From NCBI GenBank assembly GCA_022567015.1, contig JADFHR010000057.1:1-14578 (forward strand): a DNA stretch of 14,578 bases. Reading direction: 5' to 3'. The notes under the pieces are model-generated. The model ran no database searches, was not told the origin of the DNA, and saw only the letters and a program-made list of their open reading frames with translations. Below, piece after piece: positions 6,906 to 13,941 of the stretch. The DNA comes from Pseudomonadota bacterium (GTDB lineage: Bacteria > Pseudomonadota > Alphaproteobacteria > Rhodospirillales > 2-02-FULL-58-16). Made by a program: the position numbers and the translations under genes. Numbering within the stretch: the stretch's first letter is position 1; every line of letters starts with the position of its first letter.

Positions 6906-7613
6906 ATGACCGATTTCGGCTCCGCCCTGGGGGCGGCACTTTCGCTGGTGGTCCGGCTGGACCCTGATCTGGCTGAGATCGTCCTTCTTTCCCTGCAAGT
7001 CAGTGTCGGCGCCGTGTTTCTGGCGACCCTCATCGGCATGCCCCTGGGGGCGGCGGTGGCCCTGTTCCGCTTCCCCGGGCGCACGGCGATCGTGGTCATG
7101 CTGAATGCGCTGATGGGCCTGCCGCCGGTGGTGGTCGGCCTGATCGTCTATTTGATTCTGTCCAGGGCCGGGCCCCTGGGGGTGCTCGGGCTTTTGTTTA
7201 CGCCCGCCGCCATGATCATCGCCCAGGTGGTTCTGGTGACGCCCATCATCGCCGCGCTAACCCGCCAGGTGGTGGAGGACCTGTGGACCGAGTACGAGGA
7301 GCAGCTGCGCTCCCTCGGCGCCGGGCCGGGGCGGGCGCTGACGGCGCTGCTGTGGGATGGCCGGTTCACCCTGCTGACGGCGGTGCTGGCCGGGTTCGGC
7401 CGGGCCAGCGCGGAAGTGGGCGCGGTGATGATCGTCGGCGGCAACATCGACCACGTGACCCGGGTCATGACCACGGCGATCGCGCTCGAGGTGAGCAAGG
7501 GGGACCTGGCGCTGGCGCTCGGGCTCGGCATCATCCTGATCGTGCTGTCGACGGGGATCAACGGCGCCGCCTTCGTGCTCAAGGAGGCGGCCCAGAGGCG
7601 CCACGCGGGATGA
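6906..7613 (+). CDS. tupB: Tungstate ABC transporter permease TupB
   Basis: The product is 235 residues. It is the membrane component of a tungstate importer and shows about five hydrophobic segments. The cytoplasmic coupling loop has EEQLRSLGAGPGRALTALLW, the EAA-type motif of ABC permeases, followed by GFGRASAEVGAVMIVGGNI, typical of molybdate/tungstate permeases. GGGGAGG (6891-6897) is only two bases from the ATG at 6900 but eight from the ATG at 6906, so 6906 is chosen. The stop overlaps the tupC start as ATGA. The tupB-tupC-tupA order and the nature of the third gene identify the substrate as tungstate rather than molybdate. It lies divergent from fdhD. Confidence 0.93.
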   Translation: MTDFGSALGAALSLVVRLDPDLAEIVLLSLQVSVGAVFLATLIGMPLGAAVALFRFPGRTAIVVMLNALMGLPPVVVGLIVYLILSRAGPLGVLGLLFTPAAMIIAQVVLVTPIIAALTRQVVEDLWTEYEEQLRSLGAGPGRALTALLWDGRFTLLTAVLAGFGRASAEVGAVMIVGGNIDHVTRVMTTAIALEVSKGDLALALGLGIILIVLSTGINGAAFVLKEAAQRRHAG

Positions 7614-8404
7614 CCGCTCCTTCCACCCTCCCCGTCTCGACCTCCATCCTGCCCCTGGAATTCTACCGGGTGTCCTTCGAGGCCGGCGGCAAGCGCCTGA
7701 TCAAGGACCTGTCGTGCATCTTCGCGGCGGGCCCGAGCACCATCATCCTCGGCCCCAACGGGGCCGGCAAGAGCCTGCTTCTGCGCCTCTGCCACGGTCT
7801 GCTCAAGCCCAGCGCCGGACAGATCATCTGGCACGGGGCCGAGGGCCGGGACCCGTCCGCCCATCAGGCCATGGTGTTCCAACGCCCGGTGATGCTGCGC
7901 CGTTCGGTGGCGGCCAACGTGGACTACGCCCTTGCCCTGCGCGGGGTTCCGCGCCGCCAGCGCCGGGACATGGTGGCGGAATCCCTGACCGAGACGGGCC
8001 TTTCCCGGCTGGCCCGCCACCCGGCCCGGGTGCTGTCCTTCGGCGAGCAGCAAAGGCTGGCCCTGGCCAGGGCCTGGGCGCTCATGCCCCAGGTCCTGTT
8101 CCTCGACGAGCCGACGGCGAACCTGGATCCCGCCGCCACCCACACCGTCGAGCGCGTGATCACCGCCATCCACGCCGCCGGCACGCAGGTGATCATGACC
8201 ACCCACGATCTCGGCCAGGCCCGCCGGCTCGCCGACGAAATCCTGTTCCTGCACCGGGGCCGGCTGCTGGAAAAGGGCCCGGCGGACGCCTTCTTCGCCG
8301 GCCCGCGCAACGACCTGGCGCGGGCCTTCCTGCGCGGCGAGCTGCTGTGGCGGCGACCGCGCGACGACACCTCCGACCAGGCAGAGAAAACGGAAAATGG
8401 GTAA
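7610..8404 (+). CDS. tupC: Tungstate ABC transporter ATPase TupC
   Basis: The product is 264 residues. It powers import through TupB by ATP hydrolysis. Walker A is GPNGAGKS (48-55), the Q-loop glutamine is Q91, the signature is LSFGEQQRLALARA (142-155, a variant of LSGGQ), Walker B is VLFLDEP (162-168), and the switch histidine is H199 in TTHDLGQA. The open frame begins far upstream at 7283, but ATG 7610 overlaps the tupB stop and starts the homologous region, so it is used. The last eight bases overlap tupA. The C-terminal 20 or so residues are polar and outside the ATPase core. Confidence 0.94.
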   Translation: MTAPSTLPVSTSILPLEFYRVSFEAGGKRLIKDLSCIFAAGPSTIILGPNGAGKSLLLRLCHGLLKPSAGQIIWHGAEGRDPSAHQAMVFQRPVMLRRSVAANVDYALALRGVPRRQRRDMVAESLTETGLSRLARHPARVLSFGEQQRLALARAWALMPQVLFLDEPTANLDPAATHTVERVITAIHAAGTQVIMTTHDLGQARRLADEILFLHRGRLLEKGPADAFFAGPRNDLARAFLRGELLWRRPRDDTSDQAEKTENG

Positions 8405-9230
8405 ACTGGCGATCCGGATTTTGTCCGCGGCCCTCCTCGCCGCGTCTTTCATCCCGACGGCATCCGCCGCCGAGAAGTTCATCATCGTCGCCTCCACCAC
8501 CTCGACCAAGAACTCGGGGCTTTTCGACCACATCCTGCCCCTGTTCGAGAAAAAGACCGGAATCCAGGTCCGCGTCGTGGCGGTGGGCACCGGCCAGGCC
8601 ATCCGCATGGCCCAGAACGGCGACGCCGACGTATTGTTCGTCCACCACAGGCCGTCGGAGGAGACGTTCGTCGCCGAGGGATTCGGCGTCAAGCGCTTCG
8701 ATGTCATGGTTAACGACTTCGTCGTCGTCGGGCCCGACGACGATCCGGCCCACATCGCCGGCATGACGGATGCCGCCAAGGCATTGGAAAAGATCGCCCT
8801 CGCGCGGGCGCCCTTCGTCTCCCGCGGCGACGACAGCGGCACCCACAAGAAGGAACTGGCCCTGTGGCGGGCGGCGGGCGTGGACGTGGTCCAGGCGTCC
8901 GGGAGCTGGTACCGGGAAACCGGGTCGGGCATGGGGGCGACGCTGAATACGGCGTCGGCCATGCAAGGGTACGCCCTGGCCGACCGCGGCACCTGGCTCA
9001 GCTTCAGGAACCGGGCCGGCATGCGGGTCCTGGTGGAAGGCGACAGGCGCCTGTTCAACCCCTACGGCGTCATCCTGGTGAACCCCGAAAGGCATCCCTA
9101 CGTGAAGGCGGATCTGGGCCGGGAATTCATCGCTTGGTTGATTTCGCCCGAGGGGCAGGCCGCCATCGGCACCTTCAGGATCAACGGCGAGGTGCTGTTC
9201 AAGCCCAACGCCATGGCCGTGACGCACTGA
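8397..9230 (+). CDS. tupA: Tungstate-binding periplasmic protein TupA
   Basis: The product is 277 residues. It captures tungstate in the periplasm and delivers it to TupBC. A signal peptide is clear, with likely cleavage after A24 in TASA-AEK. The oxyanion-binding family motifs are STTSTKNSGL (33-42), AVGTGQA (62-68), GDADVLFVHH (75-84) and VSRGDDSGTHKKE (141-153). These are the TupA signatures and differ from ModA and WtpA. It is the last gene of the transporter operon and overlaps tupC by eight bases. Tungstate supply beside fdhD and mobA suggests that the formate dehydrogenase of this organism is a tungsten enzyme, or can be one. That last step is inference. Confidence 0.95.
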   Translation: MGKLAIRILSAALLAASFIPTASAAEKFIIVASTTSTKNSGLFDHILPLFEKKTGIQVRVVAVGTGQAIRMAQNGDADVLFVHHRPSEETFVAEGFGVKRFDVMVNDFVVVGPDDDPAHIAGMTDAAKALEKIALARAPFVSRGDDSGTHKKELALWRAAGVDVVQASGSWYRETGSGMGATLNTASAMQGYALADRGTWLSFRNRAGMRVLVEGDRRLFNPYGVILVNPERHPYVKADLGREFIAWLISPEGQAAIGTFRINGEVLFKPNAMAVTH

Positions 9231-9307
9231 CGGGGCCGGGATCCGCGAAAACCGGCGGCGCCCGGGGCGTCCGCGGCCGGCGGCGGCCGTGGAAGGTCGG
9301 TCAAATC

Positions 9308-9343
9308 CTATTCGTTCGTATAAATTACTATACGTTCGGATAG
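9308..9343 (+). promoter_or_regulatory. Two tandem CGTTCG palindrome sites, 20 bp apart
   Basis: CTATTCGTTCGTATAA (9308-9323) and CTATACGTTCGGATAG (9328-9343) share the CGTTCG core and are exactly 20 bp apart, two helical turns. The second is an inverted repeat whose arms extend as ACTAT/ATAGT, whereas the copy at 1082 has CCTAT/ATAGG, so outer bases change together and symmetry is kept. The downstream core (9333) is 170 bases before the ATG at 9503. Between tupA and this site (9231-9307) I see only a GC-rich stretch with short possible stems and no T-run, so no confident terminator. Confidence 0.62.
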
Positions 9344-9358
9344 TTCCTTTACCCCCAA

Positions 9359-9394
9359 CGGACAACTATCATTGGCCATGTTCAAAGTTGTCCG
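9359..9394. promoter_or_regulatory. Perfect 9-bp inverted repeat in leader of the 9503 ORF
   Basis: CGGACAACT (9359-9367) pairs perfectly with AGTTGTCCG (9386-9394) across an 18-base loop. It lies just downstream of the tandem CGTTCG sites and upstream of the ORF at 9503. It may be a second operator or a leader RNA hairpin. A further possible stem, AACCCG/CGGGTT, lies near 9451-9475. Confidence 0.4.
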
Positions 9395-9502
9395 GGGAGC
9401 CGTCGCCGCGCGCGCCCATAATGGGAGGTTGTGGCGGCGCCTGGGCACCTAACCCGGCAATAAAACAGCGGGTTTGGCGTTTCGGGAGGAAGGGATTTCT
9501 GG

Positions 9503-9946
9503 ATGAGGCCGGTAATGGGCGTTCGAGCCGCACGTTGGATTTGGTCGCTGGTGGTCTGCGGGCTTGCCGGCGTCGCCGTGCGCATTTTCGGGATGACGTT
9601 GGCGCCCGTCGCGCTGGCCGAGGACCGGGGAACCGACGCGCCGGGGCTTCGCGAGGCCGCCGCCGCCGTTCCGCGTTGTCGCCGAGGACGCGGCCGGCCG
9701 GGCCTGTTCCAGGTCGGCGACAACCCGTTCGGCTTTACCCGCCGTCCGCGGGCCAAGGTGGCCATGGTCGAGGATCTGGCCATGGAGTTCGAGGCCGCCC
9801 CCGGCGCTGGCGCCGTCCGGCCTGCGGAGCCGAAGGCCGGGCATTGTTGTTTTCCCGTTTTAAACATATTCGTATTTACGCATATATTATTCATGCGTAG
9901 CCCAGGGACGACCGAACGGCGGCTCCCACGGTGTAACCCGGCTTAA
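9503..9946 (+). CDS. Unrecognised small protein with likely export signal
   Basis: I do not recognise this 147-residue product. ATG 9503 has AAGGGA about seven bases before it. The N-terminus has a basic start (MRPVMGVRAAR), a long hydrophobic core and a likely cleavage site, VALA-EDRG, at about residue 39. Codons from 9503 to about 9840 mostly end in G or C, as in true genes here. The centre (GDNPFGFTRRPRAKVAMVEDLAMEFEA) looks like protein. The last 35 or so codons run into an AT-rich region and a palindrome, so the original 3' end may be lost or a frameshift may exist. Support also comes from the operator-like site 170 bases upstream, spaced as in two other genes. It could be a truncated gene remnant beside the IS fragment. 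Confidence 0.42.
   Translation: MRPVMGVRAARWIWSLVVCGLAGVAVRIFGMTLAPVALAEDRGTDAPGLREAAAAVPRCRRGRGRPGLFQVGDNPFGFTRRPRAKVAMVEDLAMEFEAAPGAGAVRPAEPKAGHCCFPVLNIFVFTHILFMRSPGTTERRLPRCNPA
9877..9899. repeat. Inverted repeat TACGCAT/ATGCGTA
   Basis: TACGCAT (9877-9883) and ATGCGTA (9893-9899) form a perfect 7-bp stem with a 9-base AT loop. The AT-rich surroundings and position near the end of the small ORF allow it to be a terminator-like hairpin, the edge of a repeat, or an operator. No T-run follows. Confidence 0.3.
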
Positions 9947-10340
9947 TTCCGGATCGCCGACGTGGTTGAACAGAAAAAGGGGTTGGTGACAGGTGCGGCC
10001 GAAGCGGCCGTTGCAGGCCGCTCCTTCCTGGTCGCCATGGGTCGGGCTGACACGGCTGTCCATGTCGAGAATGATCACCTTCGGCGGGCCGCGGTCGTCA
10101 ACCTTGATCGATCCAAACACCGGAAAGGTCTCTCGGGTCGGATAGATTTTCTTCCATGGGCAGTAGCTCCGTCTCGCAGCGTCCCATGTGGCTGGTGGAA
10201 GCGGCCTGTTTTTCGACGGCCTTGCCGCCGACAATCCAACCCATGGCAGGGTCGCGTCCCAGACGATCGGCGCCGTTCACGTCTTCATAGCCGCCAAGCC
10301 GTCCAAAGACCGATTGACGGCATGGATCGAAGGTGTCCCC
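9944..10340 (-). pseudogene. IS1380-family transposase remnant, frameshifted and truncated
   Basis: The minus strand encodes pieces of an IS1380-type DDE transposase in two frames. The upstream piece (about 10322 to 10098) reads RQSVFGRLGGYEDVNGADRL, then DPAMGWIVGGKAV and LSGVWIDQ. The second (about 10101 to 9944) reads VDDRGPPKVIILDMDS, then SPTHGDQEG and NGRFGRTCHQPLFLFNHVGD, which contains the first catalytic aspartate region (LDMDS). The frames join cleanly as WIDQ-VDDRG if one base of the CC at 10102-10103 is removed, so a one-base insertion broke the gene. Homology stops at 9944, where about 50 bases of unrelated, repeat-like sequence begin, and the C-terminal half is missing. The N-terminal end fades near 10340-10380, beside the 53-bp element. 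The element is inactive. Confidence 0.85.
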
Positions 10341-10385
10341 CGGATTCTTTGCGTCAGCGGGGGCTCCGGCGGATTTCCCGTTTCA

Positions 10386-10438
10386 CTAGAGCACTATCCG
10401 ACCCGATGGAACCATTTGACCGGGATGATTTTGCGCCG
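10386..10438 (+). repeat. 53-bp palindromic element, copy B
   Basis: This copy matches 976-1028 at 47 of 53 positions and has the same orientation relative to the gene that follows. The central ATGGAACCATTTGACCGGGA is identical in both. It adjoins the 5' edge of the IS1380 remnant. Some 69 bases later comes the CGTTCG site of the PAS-GAF-RadC gene. Confidence 0.7.
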
Positions 10439-10506
10439 TGGCCAGGCGCGTGTCCCATGGCGATGTGGGGCCGACCGATTCGCCCGGCGAAACATAATCG
10501 CTTCGA

Positions 10507-10540
10507 ACCCCTACGTTCGTATGGGTCACCCATACACATG
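10507..10540 (+). promoter_or_regulatory. CGTTCG palindrome upstream of the PAS-GAF-RadC gene
   Basis: ACCCCTACGTTCGTATGGGT (10507-10526) is an inverted repeat with 8 of 9 arm pairs around TT. A weaker second copy, ATACACATGCAT, begins at 10532, 21 bp after the matching point of the first, as at 1081-1120. A further palindrome, TATGGGT-C-ACCCATA, overlaps both. The CGTTCG core (10514) is 175 bases before the ATG at 10689, the same distance as at the hybrid kinase gene. Confidence 0.6.
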
Positions 10541-10688
10541 CATTATATACTCAATGTTCAACTTAATAGATTATAACATATGGATAATAACTACTAATTT
10601 TTGTATTTAATTTTTTAAATCTCTAAATGCGATATTCTCTTAATATATTGCAACCAGATAAAAATTGTTGGCGCAACCGTCGAGGTGA
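10541..10688 (+). promoter_or_regulatory. AT-rich leader and promoter island
   Basis: These 148 bases are strikingly AT-rich in a GC-rich window, with runs such as TTTAATTTTTTAAAT near 10605. No ORF is supported. Several TATAAT-like hexamers are possible, so I do not name one promoter. Such a sequence suits an easily melted promoter, binding by an H-NS-like silencer, or recently acquired DNA. GAGGTGA just before the start codon is the likely ribosome-binding site. Confidence 0.4.
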
Positions 10689-12665
10689 ATGGTGGTCCGG
10701 ACCCAAAGAATCAACCCAGAGCTAAGCTCGGCGGCCGCGTTCCTGGCCGTTGCGATATTCCTTGTCGATCTGTCGCTGCCCTTGGGGGTCGCGGGCGGGG
10801 TGCCGTACGTGGCGCTGGTGCTCACCGGGTGGTGGTTTCACAAGCGGTCCTACATTTTCGTGCTGGCGGCGGTTTCTTCCGTGCTCACCGCGGCGGCATA
10901 CTTTTTCTCGCCCGAGGGCGGAATCGCCTGGATGGTGCTGACCAACCGGGCTCTCGCGTTCTTCGCCATCTGGGTGACGGCGGTTCTTCTGTACACTGCC
11001 AAGCGGGCCGAAGAGATCCTTCGCGCAAGCGAGGAACACTGCCGCCGGATCTACGAGAACACGCCGGTGATGCTCCACTCCGTCGGCCGGGACGGGCGCC
11101 TGCTCAGCGTCAGCGACCACTGGCTCACGGTCCTGGGCTACGGGCGCGGCGAGGTGATCGGCGAAATGGTCGTGACGTTCATGACCGAAGAGTCCGCCAA
11201 GTATGTAATCGAGTCCGCCCATCCAGAATTCATAAAAACGGGCCGGACCACGGACCTTCCCCTGCAGTTCGTGAAAAAGAACGGCGAGGTCGTCGACATC
11301 CTGGTGTCCGCGGTGGTGGAACGGGACGAGGGGGGGAAATTCGTGCGCTCCCTCACCGTGCTCACCGACGTCACCGAACGCAAGCGGGCGGAGGAGGCAC
11401 TCCGCAAGGCCCACGATGAACTGGAGTCGCGTGTCGAGGAGCGGACCAGGGAACTGACCGGGGAAGTCGCCGAGCGCGGACGCGTGGAGGAGGAGTTGCG
11501 CCTACGCAACCGGGAACTCCTGACCCTGCACAAGATTTCCGAAATCTCGCTCCAACCCCACACCCTGGCGGAGGCTTTCCAAAGCATCGTGGATGTCATC
11601 AGCAAGGCGACGAAATTTCCCGACGTTTCCATCGAGCTCTATGACAGGAAATTTAACGGGGCCGCCCATAGCCGGACCAAGGGCGTGCCCGTGCCGTCCA
11701 ACGGCGATAGCCGCAGGGTTCCCATGGAGGACACCTTCTGTCATGCCATCGTCCGCAACGGCGGCCCCATGGGAAAAGTGCCCGCCACCAATGGTTCGGG
11801 GCGCGCCAGGAAGCTCAAACGGCACAAGATGGAGACAATAATTCCCGTCCCCATGATCATGGGCGAGACGGTGGTCGGTGTCCTTACCCTCGCCCACCCG
11901 GAAAAGATCGACCTGAAGGGGCGCCTGCCCAAATGGGCGGCGACCCTGGCCAACTACCTTGCCACCCTGACCGATCGCATGCGTGCCGAAGAGGTTTTGC
12001 ACAAGCGCGTCGATCTTTACAGGGAACTGTCAAAACGGATCGAGACAGCGGGGGCGACGAGCCTCCACGACCATGAGCTTATGGAGCTTCTGCTCCTGTT
12101 GACGGCCCCGCGCGACGACGCCGCCGCATTGACCGAACGCCTGATGAGCGGGCTCGGCAGTTTCGCCGAGACGATCAATGCCGAGCCACGAGCCATCAAG
12201 GAGATTCACGGTGGCGACGAGGCCATCGTCGCCTTTGCCGCGGTGCGTGAGGCCGCCATTCGCCTCGCCCGCGAGGATCTGACCAAACGCCCGATCTTCG
12301 ATTCGTGGGACAAGCTGATCACCTATTGCCGAATCGGCATGGCCCACGAAAAAACCGAGCATTTCCGGGTCCTCTACCTCAACCGCAGTAACATCCTCAT
12401 CGCCGACGAGGTAGGACAAAAGGGAACCGTCGATCAAACTCCATTTTACCCTCGCGAGGTGGTCAAGCGGGCGCTGGAACTGAGCGCCACCGCCCTGGTC
12501 CTGGTTCACAACCATCCGTCCGGCGATCCGACACCCTCCGGTGACGACATCGAGGTTACGAAAGACGTCATGGAGGCCGTCGAAAGCCTGGGCATCGTCC
12601 TGCACGACCACCTTATCATCAGCAAGAGCACCCATTATTCGTTCAGGAACATGGGACTCATGTGA
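10689..12665 (+). CDS. Membrane-anchored PAS-GAF sensor fused to full RadC domain
   Basis: The product is 658 residues in one uninterrupted frame. Residues 13-105 form about four membrane segments, as in some alphaproteobacterial sensor kinases. A PAS domain (about 115-230), a long signalling coiled coil (229-280, with ESRVEERTRELTGEVAER) and a GAF domain (about 281-430) follow. Where a kinase would be expected, residues 440-658 are a complete RadC. Its helical N-terminal part is SLHDHELMELLLLLTAP (458-474), and the JAMM domain has YPREVVKRALELSA (587-600) and HNHPSGDPTPSGDD (607-620), giving an intact HxHx10D zinc motif (H607, H609, D620). E557 is a candidate catalytic glutamate. The usual GVGE turn of the helix-hairpin-helix is GGDE here. 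RadC's function is itself unsettled; a signal-controlled metalloprotease-like or DNA-linked activity at the membrane is inference. GTG 10692 is an alternative start with better spacing from the ribosome-binding site. No kinase or GGDEF output is present. Confidence 0.93.
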   Translation: MVVRTQRINPELSSAAAFLAVAIFLVDLSLPLGVAGGVPYVALVLTGWWFHKRSYIFVLAAVSSVLTAAAYFFSPEGGIAWMVLTNRALAFFAIWVTAVLLYTAKRAEEILRASEEHCRRIYENTPVMLHSVGRDGRLLSVSDHWLTVLGYGRGEVIGEMVVTFMTEESAKYVIESAHPEFIKTGRTTDLPLQFVKKNGEVVDILVSAVVERDEGGKFVRSLTVLTDVTERKRAEEALRKAHDELESRVEERTRELTGEVAERGRVEEELRLRNRELLTLHKISEISLQPHTLAEAFQSIVDVISKATKFPDVSIELYDRKFNGAAHSRTKGVPVPSNGDSRRVPMEDTFCHAIVRNGGPMGKVPATNGSGRARKLKRHKMETIIPVPMIMGETVVGVLTLAHPEKIDLKGRLPKWAATLANYLATLTDRMRAEEVLHKRVDLYRELSKRIETAGATSLHDHELMELLLLLTAPRDDAAALTERLMSGLGSFAETINAEPRAIKEIHGGDEAIVAFAAVREAAIRLAREDLTKRPIFDSWDKLITYCRIGMAHEKTEHFRVLYLNRSNILIADEVGQKGTVDQTPFYPREVVKRALELSATALVLVHNHPSGDPTPSGDDIEVTKDVMEAVESLGIVLHDHLIISKSTHYSFRNMGLM

Positions 12666-12816
12666 CGGCCATTGCTGCCGGTGTGGGTATTTCAACCCGA
12701 TCGAGGCGGAGTGACCAAACGATTTCACTATCCCGGCTATCGGCCGCGCCGGAAGGTGCCTGGGTTGCTTCACGATAAGCCGGGCGCGGGCGGCGTCCCG
12801 TCGCCGCCGGCCGCTC

Positions 12817-13854
12817 TCAGACCACGGCCTGGTACACGAATCCGGCCATGAGCGAACCCAAAAGCCCGAGCACCAGGTACCAGAAAAACACGCCGCGCCT
12901 GACCAGGGCGAACACCGCCATGGCCGCCGGAATGCTGGTGACGGCGCCCGCCACCATGAAGGCCAGGGCGGCGCCGGGGGCCATGCCCATGTCGACCAGG
13001 GCGGCGACGGTGGGGATGGCGGCATAGCCGTTCAGGTAGGTGGGCACCCCGGCGGCGACGCTGGCCGGGATGGTCCACCAATTTTCGCCGCCGAGCCACC
13101 CGGCAACCGTATCGGCGGGCAGGTACGCCACCATCAGGCTCTCGATGACGAAGGCCAGGGTCAGCCACTTGAGCAGGAACCAGCCGGTGGTGCGGGCTTC
13201 GGCGATGAATTTGCCGCGGCGCGCCGGCCACCGCCAGAAGGTCCAGACCACGGCGGCGTCTTCCGCCACCGCCGGCGCGGCGCATGACTGGCGGCAGGAC
13301 GCCGTTCCCTTGAGGGGGTCGGCAAAGGCCGACGTGCGCCTGAGCGCGTGGGTCGCGTAGCCGGCGAAGAGCCCCATGGACAGGGCGGCCAGGGCCTTGG
13401 CGGTGGCGAACGGGAAGCCGAAAACGGCGCCGGTCAGGATGTACATCTCCGGGTCCATGATCGGCGAGCTGATCCAGAACGCCATCACCGGGGCCAGGGG
13501 AACCCCGGCGCCGAGGAGGCCGGCGATGATCGGGATCACCCCGCACGAGCAGAACGGCGACAGGGCGCCGAAGGCCGCGGCGGTGGCGATCATGGCGACC
13601 GGCCGCCCGCCGAAGATCCGGGCCATCTGCTGGTCGGCGCCGCTCGCCCGGGCGCTCGCGGCAACCACCACGGAAAAGGCCAGGAACGGCGCGATGTAGC
13701 CAAGCGCGCCGAGGGTGAAGATAAAACTTTCCACCGCCTGGGCCGGCGCCGCCACGGCCAATACGGCGAAAACGCCCAAGGCCGCCAGCACAACCCGGTC
13801 CAGGCGCCTGAAGGCTCCGTTCAGCCGTTGTATGGCAAGGGTCACGGCCGCCAT
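12817..13854 (-). CDS. COG0701-type permease (ArsP/YraQ-like), linked to ArsR
   Basis: The product is 345 residues with about eight membrane segments in two related halves. The first half has SPFCSCGVIPII (99-110) with the paired cysteines C102 and C104, the hallmark of this permease family, which includes the organoarsenical exporter ArsP. The second half has AGVPTYLNGYAAIP (268-281) and AGAVTSIPAAMAVF (302-315), without matching cysteines. A cytoplasmic-type central loop carries C187 and C191 (SCRQSC). Export of an arsenic or other thiophilic metal compound is likely from the ArsR neighbour but unproven. ATG 13854 has GGGAG ten bases upstream; a TTG at 13896 gives no ribosome-binding site. 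The gene lies 87 bases after arsR on the same strand and is probably co-transcribed with it. The 152-base gap to the RadC gene (12666-12816) shows nothing recognisable. Confidence 0.87.
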   Translation of the reverse strand: MAAVTLAIQRLNGAFRRLDRVVLAALGVFAVLAVAAPAQAVESFIFTLGALGYIAPFLAFSVVVAASARASGADQQMARIFGGRPVAMIATAAAFGALSPFCSCGVIPIIAGLLGAGVPLAPVMAFWISSPIMDPEMYILTGAVFGFPFATAKALAALSMGLFAGYATHALRRTSAFADPLKGTASCRQSCAAPAVAEDAAVVWTFWRWPARRGKFIAEARTTGWFLLKWLTLAFVIESLMVAYLPADTVAGWLGGENWWTIPASVAAGVPTYLNGYAAIPTVAALVDMGMAPGAALAFMVAGAVTSIPAAMAVFALVRRGVFFWYLVLGLLGSLMAGFVYQAVV

Positions 13855-13941
13855 GCGCAGATCGCTCCCACGGATGATTTTTCCATCGTTGTGCAATGAT
13901 CGAAACGGTAATTCAAAAAAATGCCCTCGACACCGCCCCGC

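Noticed and set aside
7148..9058. 636-residue minus-strand open frame across tupBCA
   Set aside because: It lies antisense to three clear transporter genes, is compositionally skewed and matches no family.
9231..9307. Rho-independent terminator after tupA
   Set aside because: Only GC-rich possible stems are present and no T-run follows.
10689..12665. Two separate genes (sensor and radC) merged by a sequencing error
   Set aside because: The frame is open throughout, the linker is a normal coiled coil, and no start codon with a ribosome-binding site or intergenic gap is seen before the RadC part.
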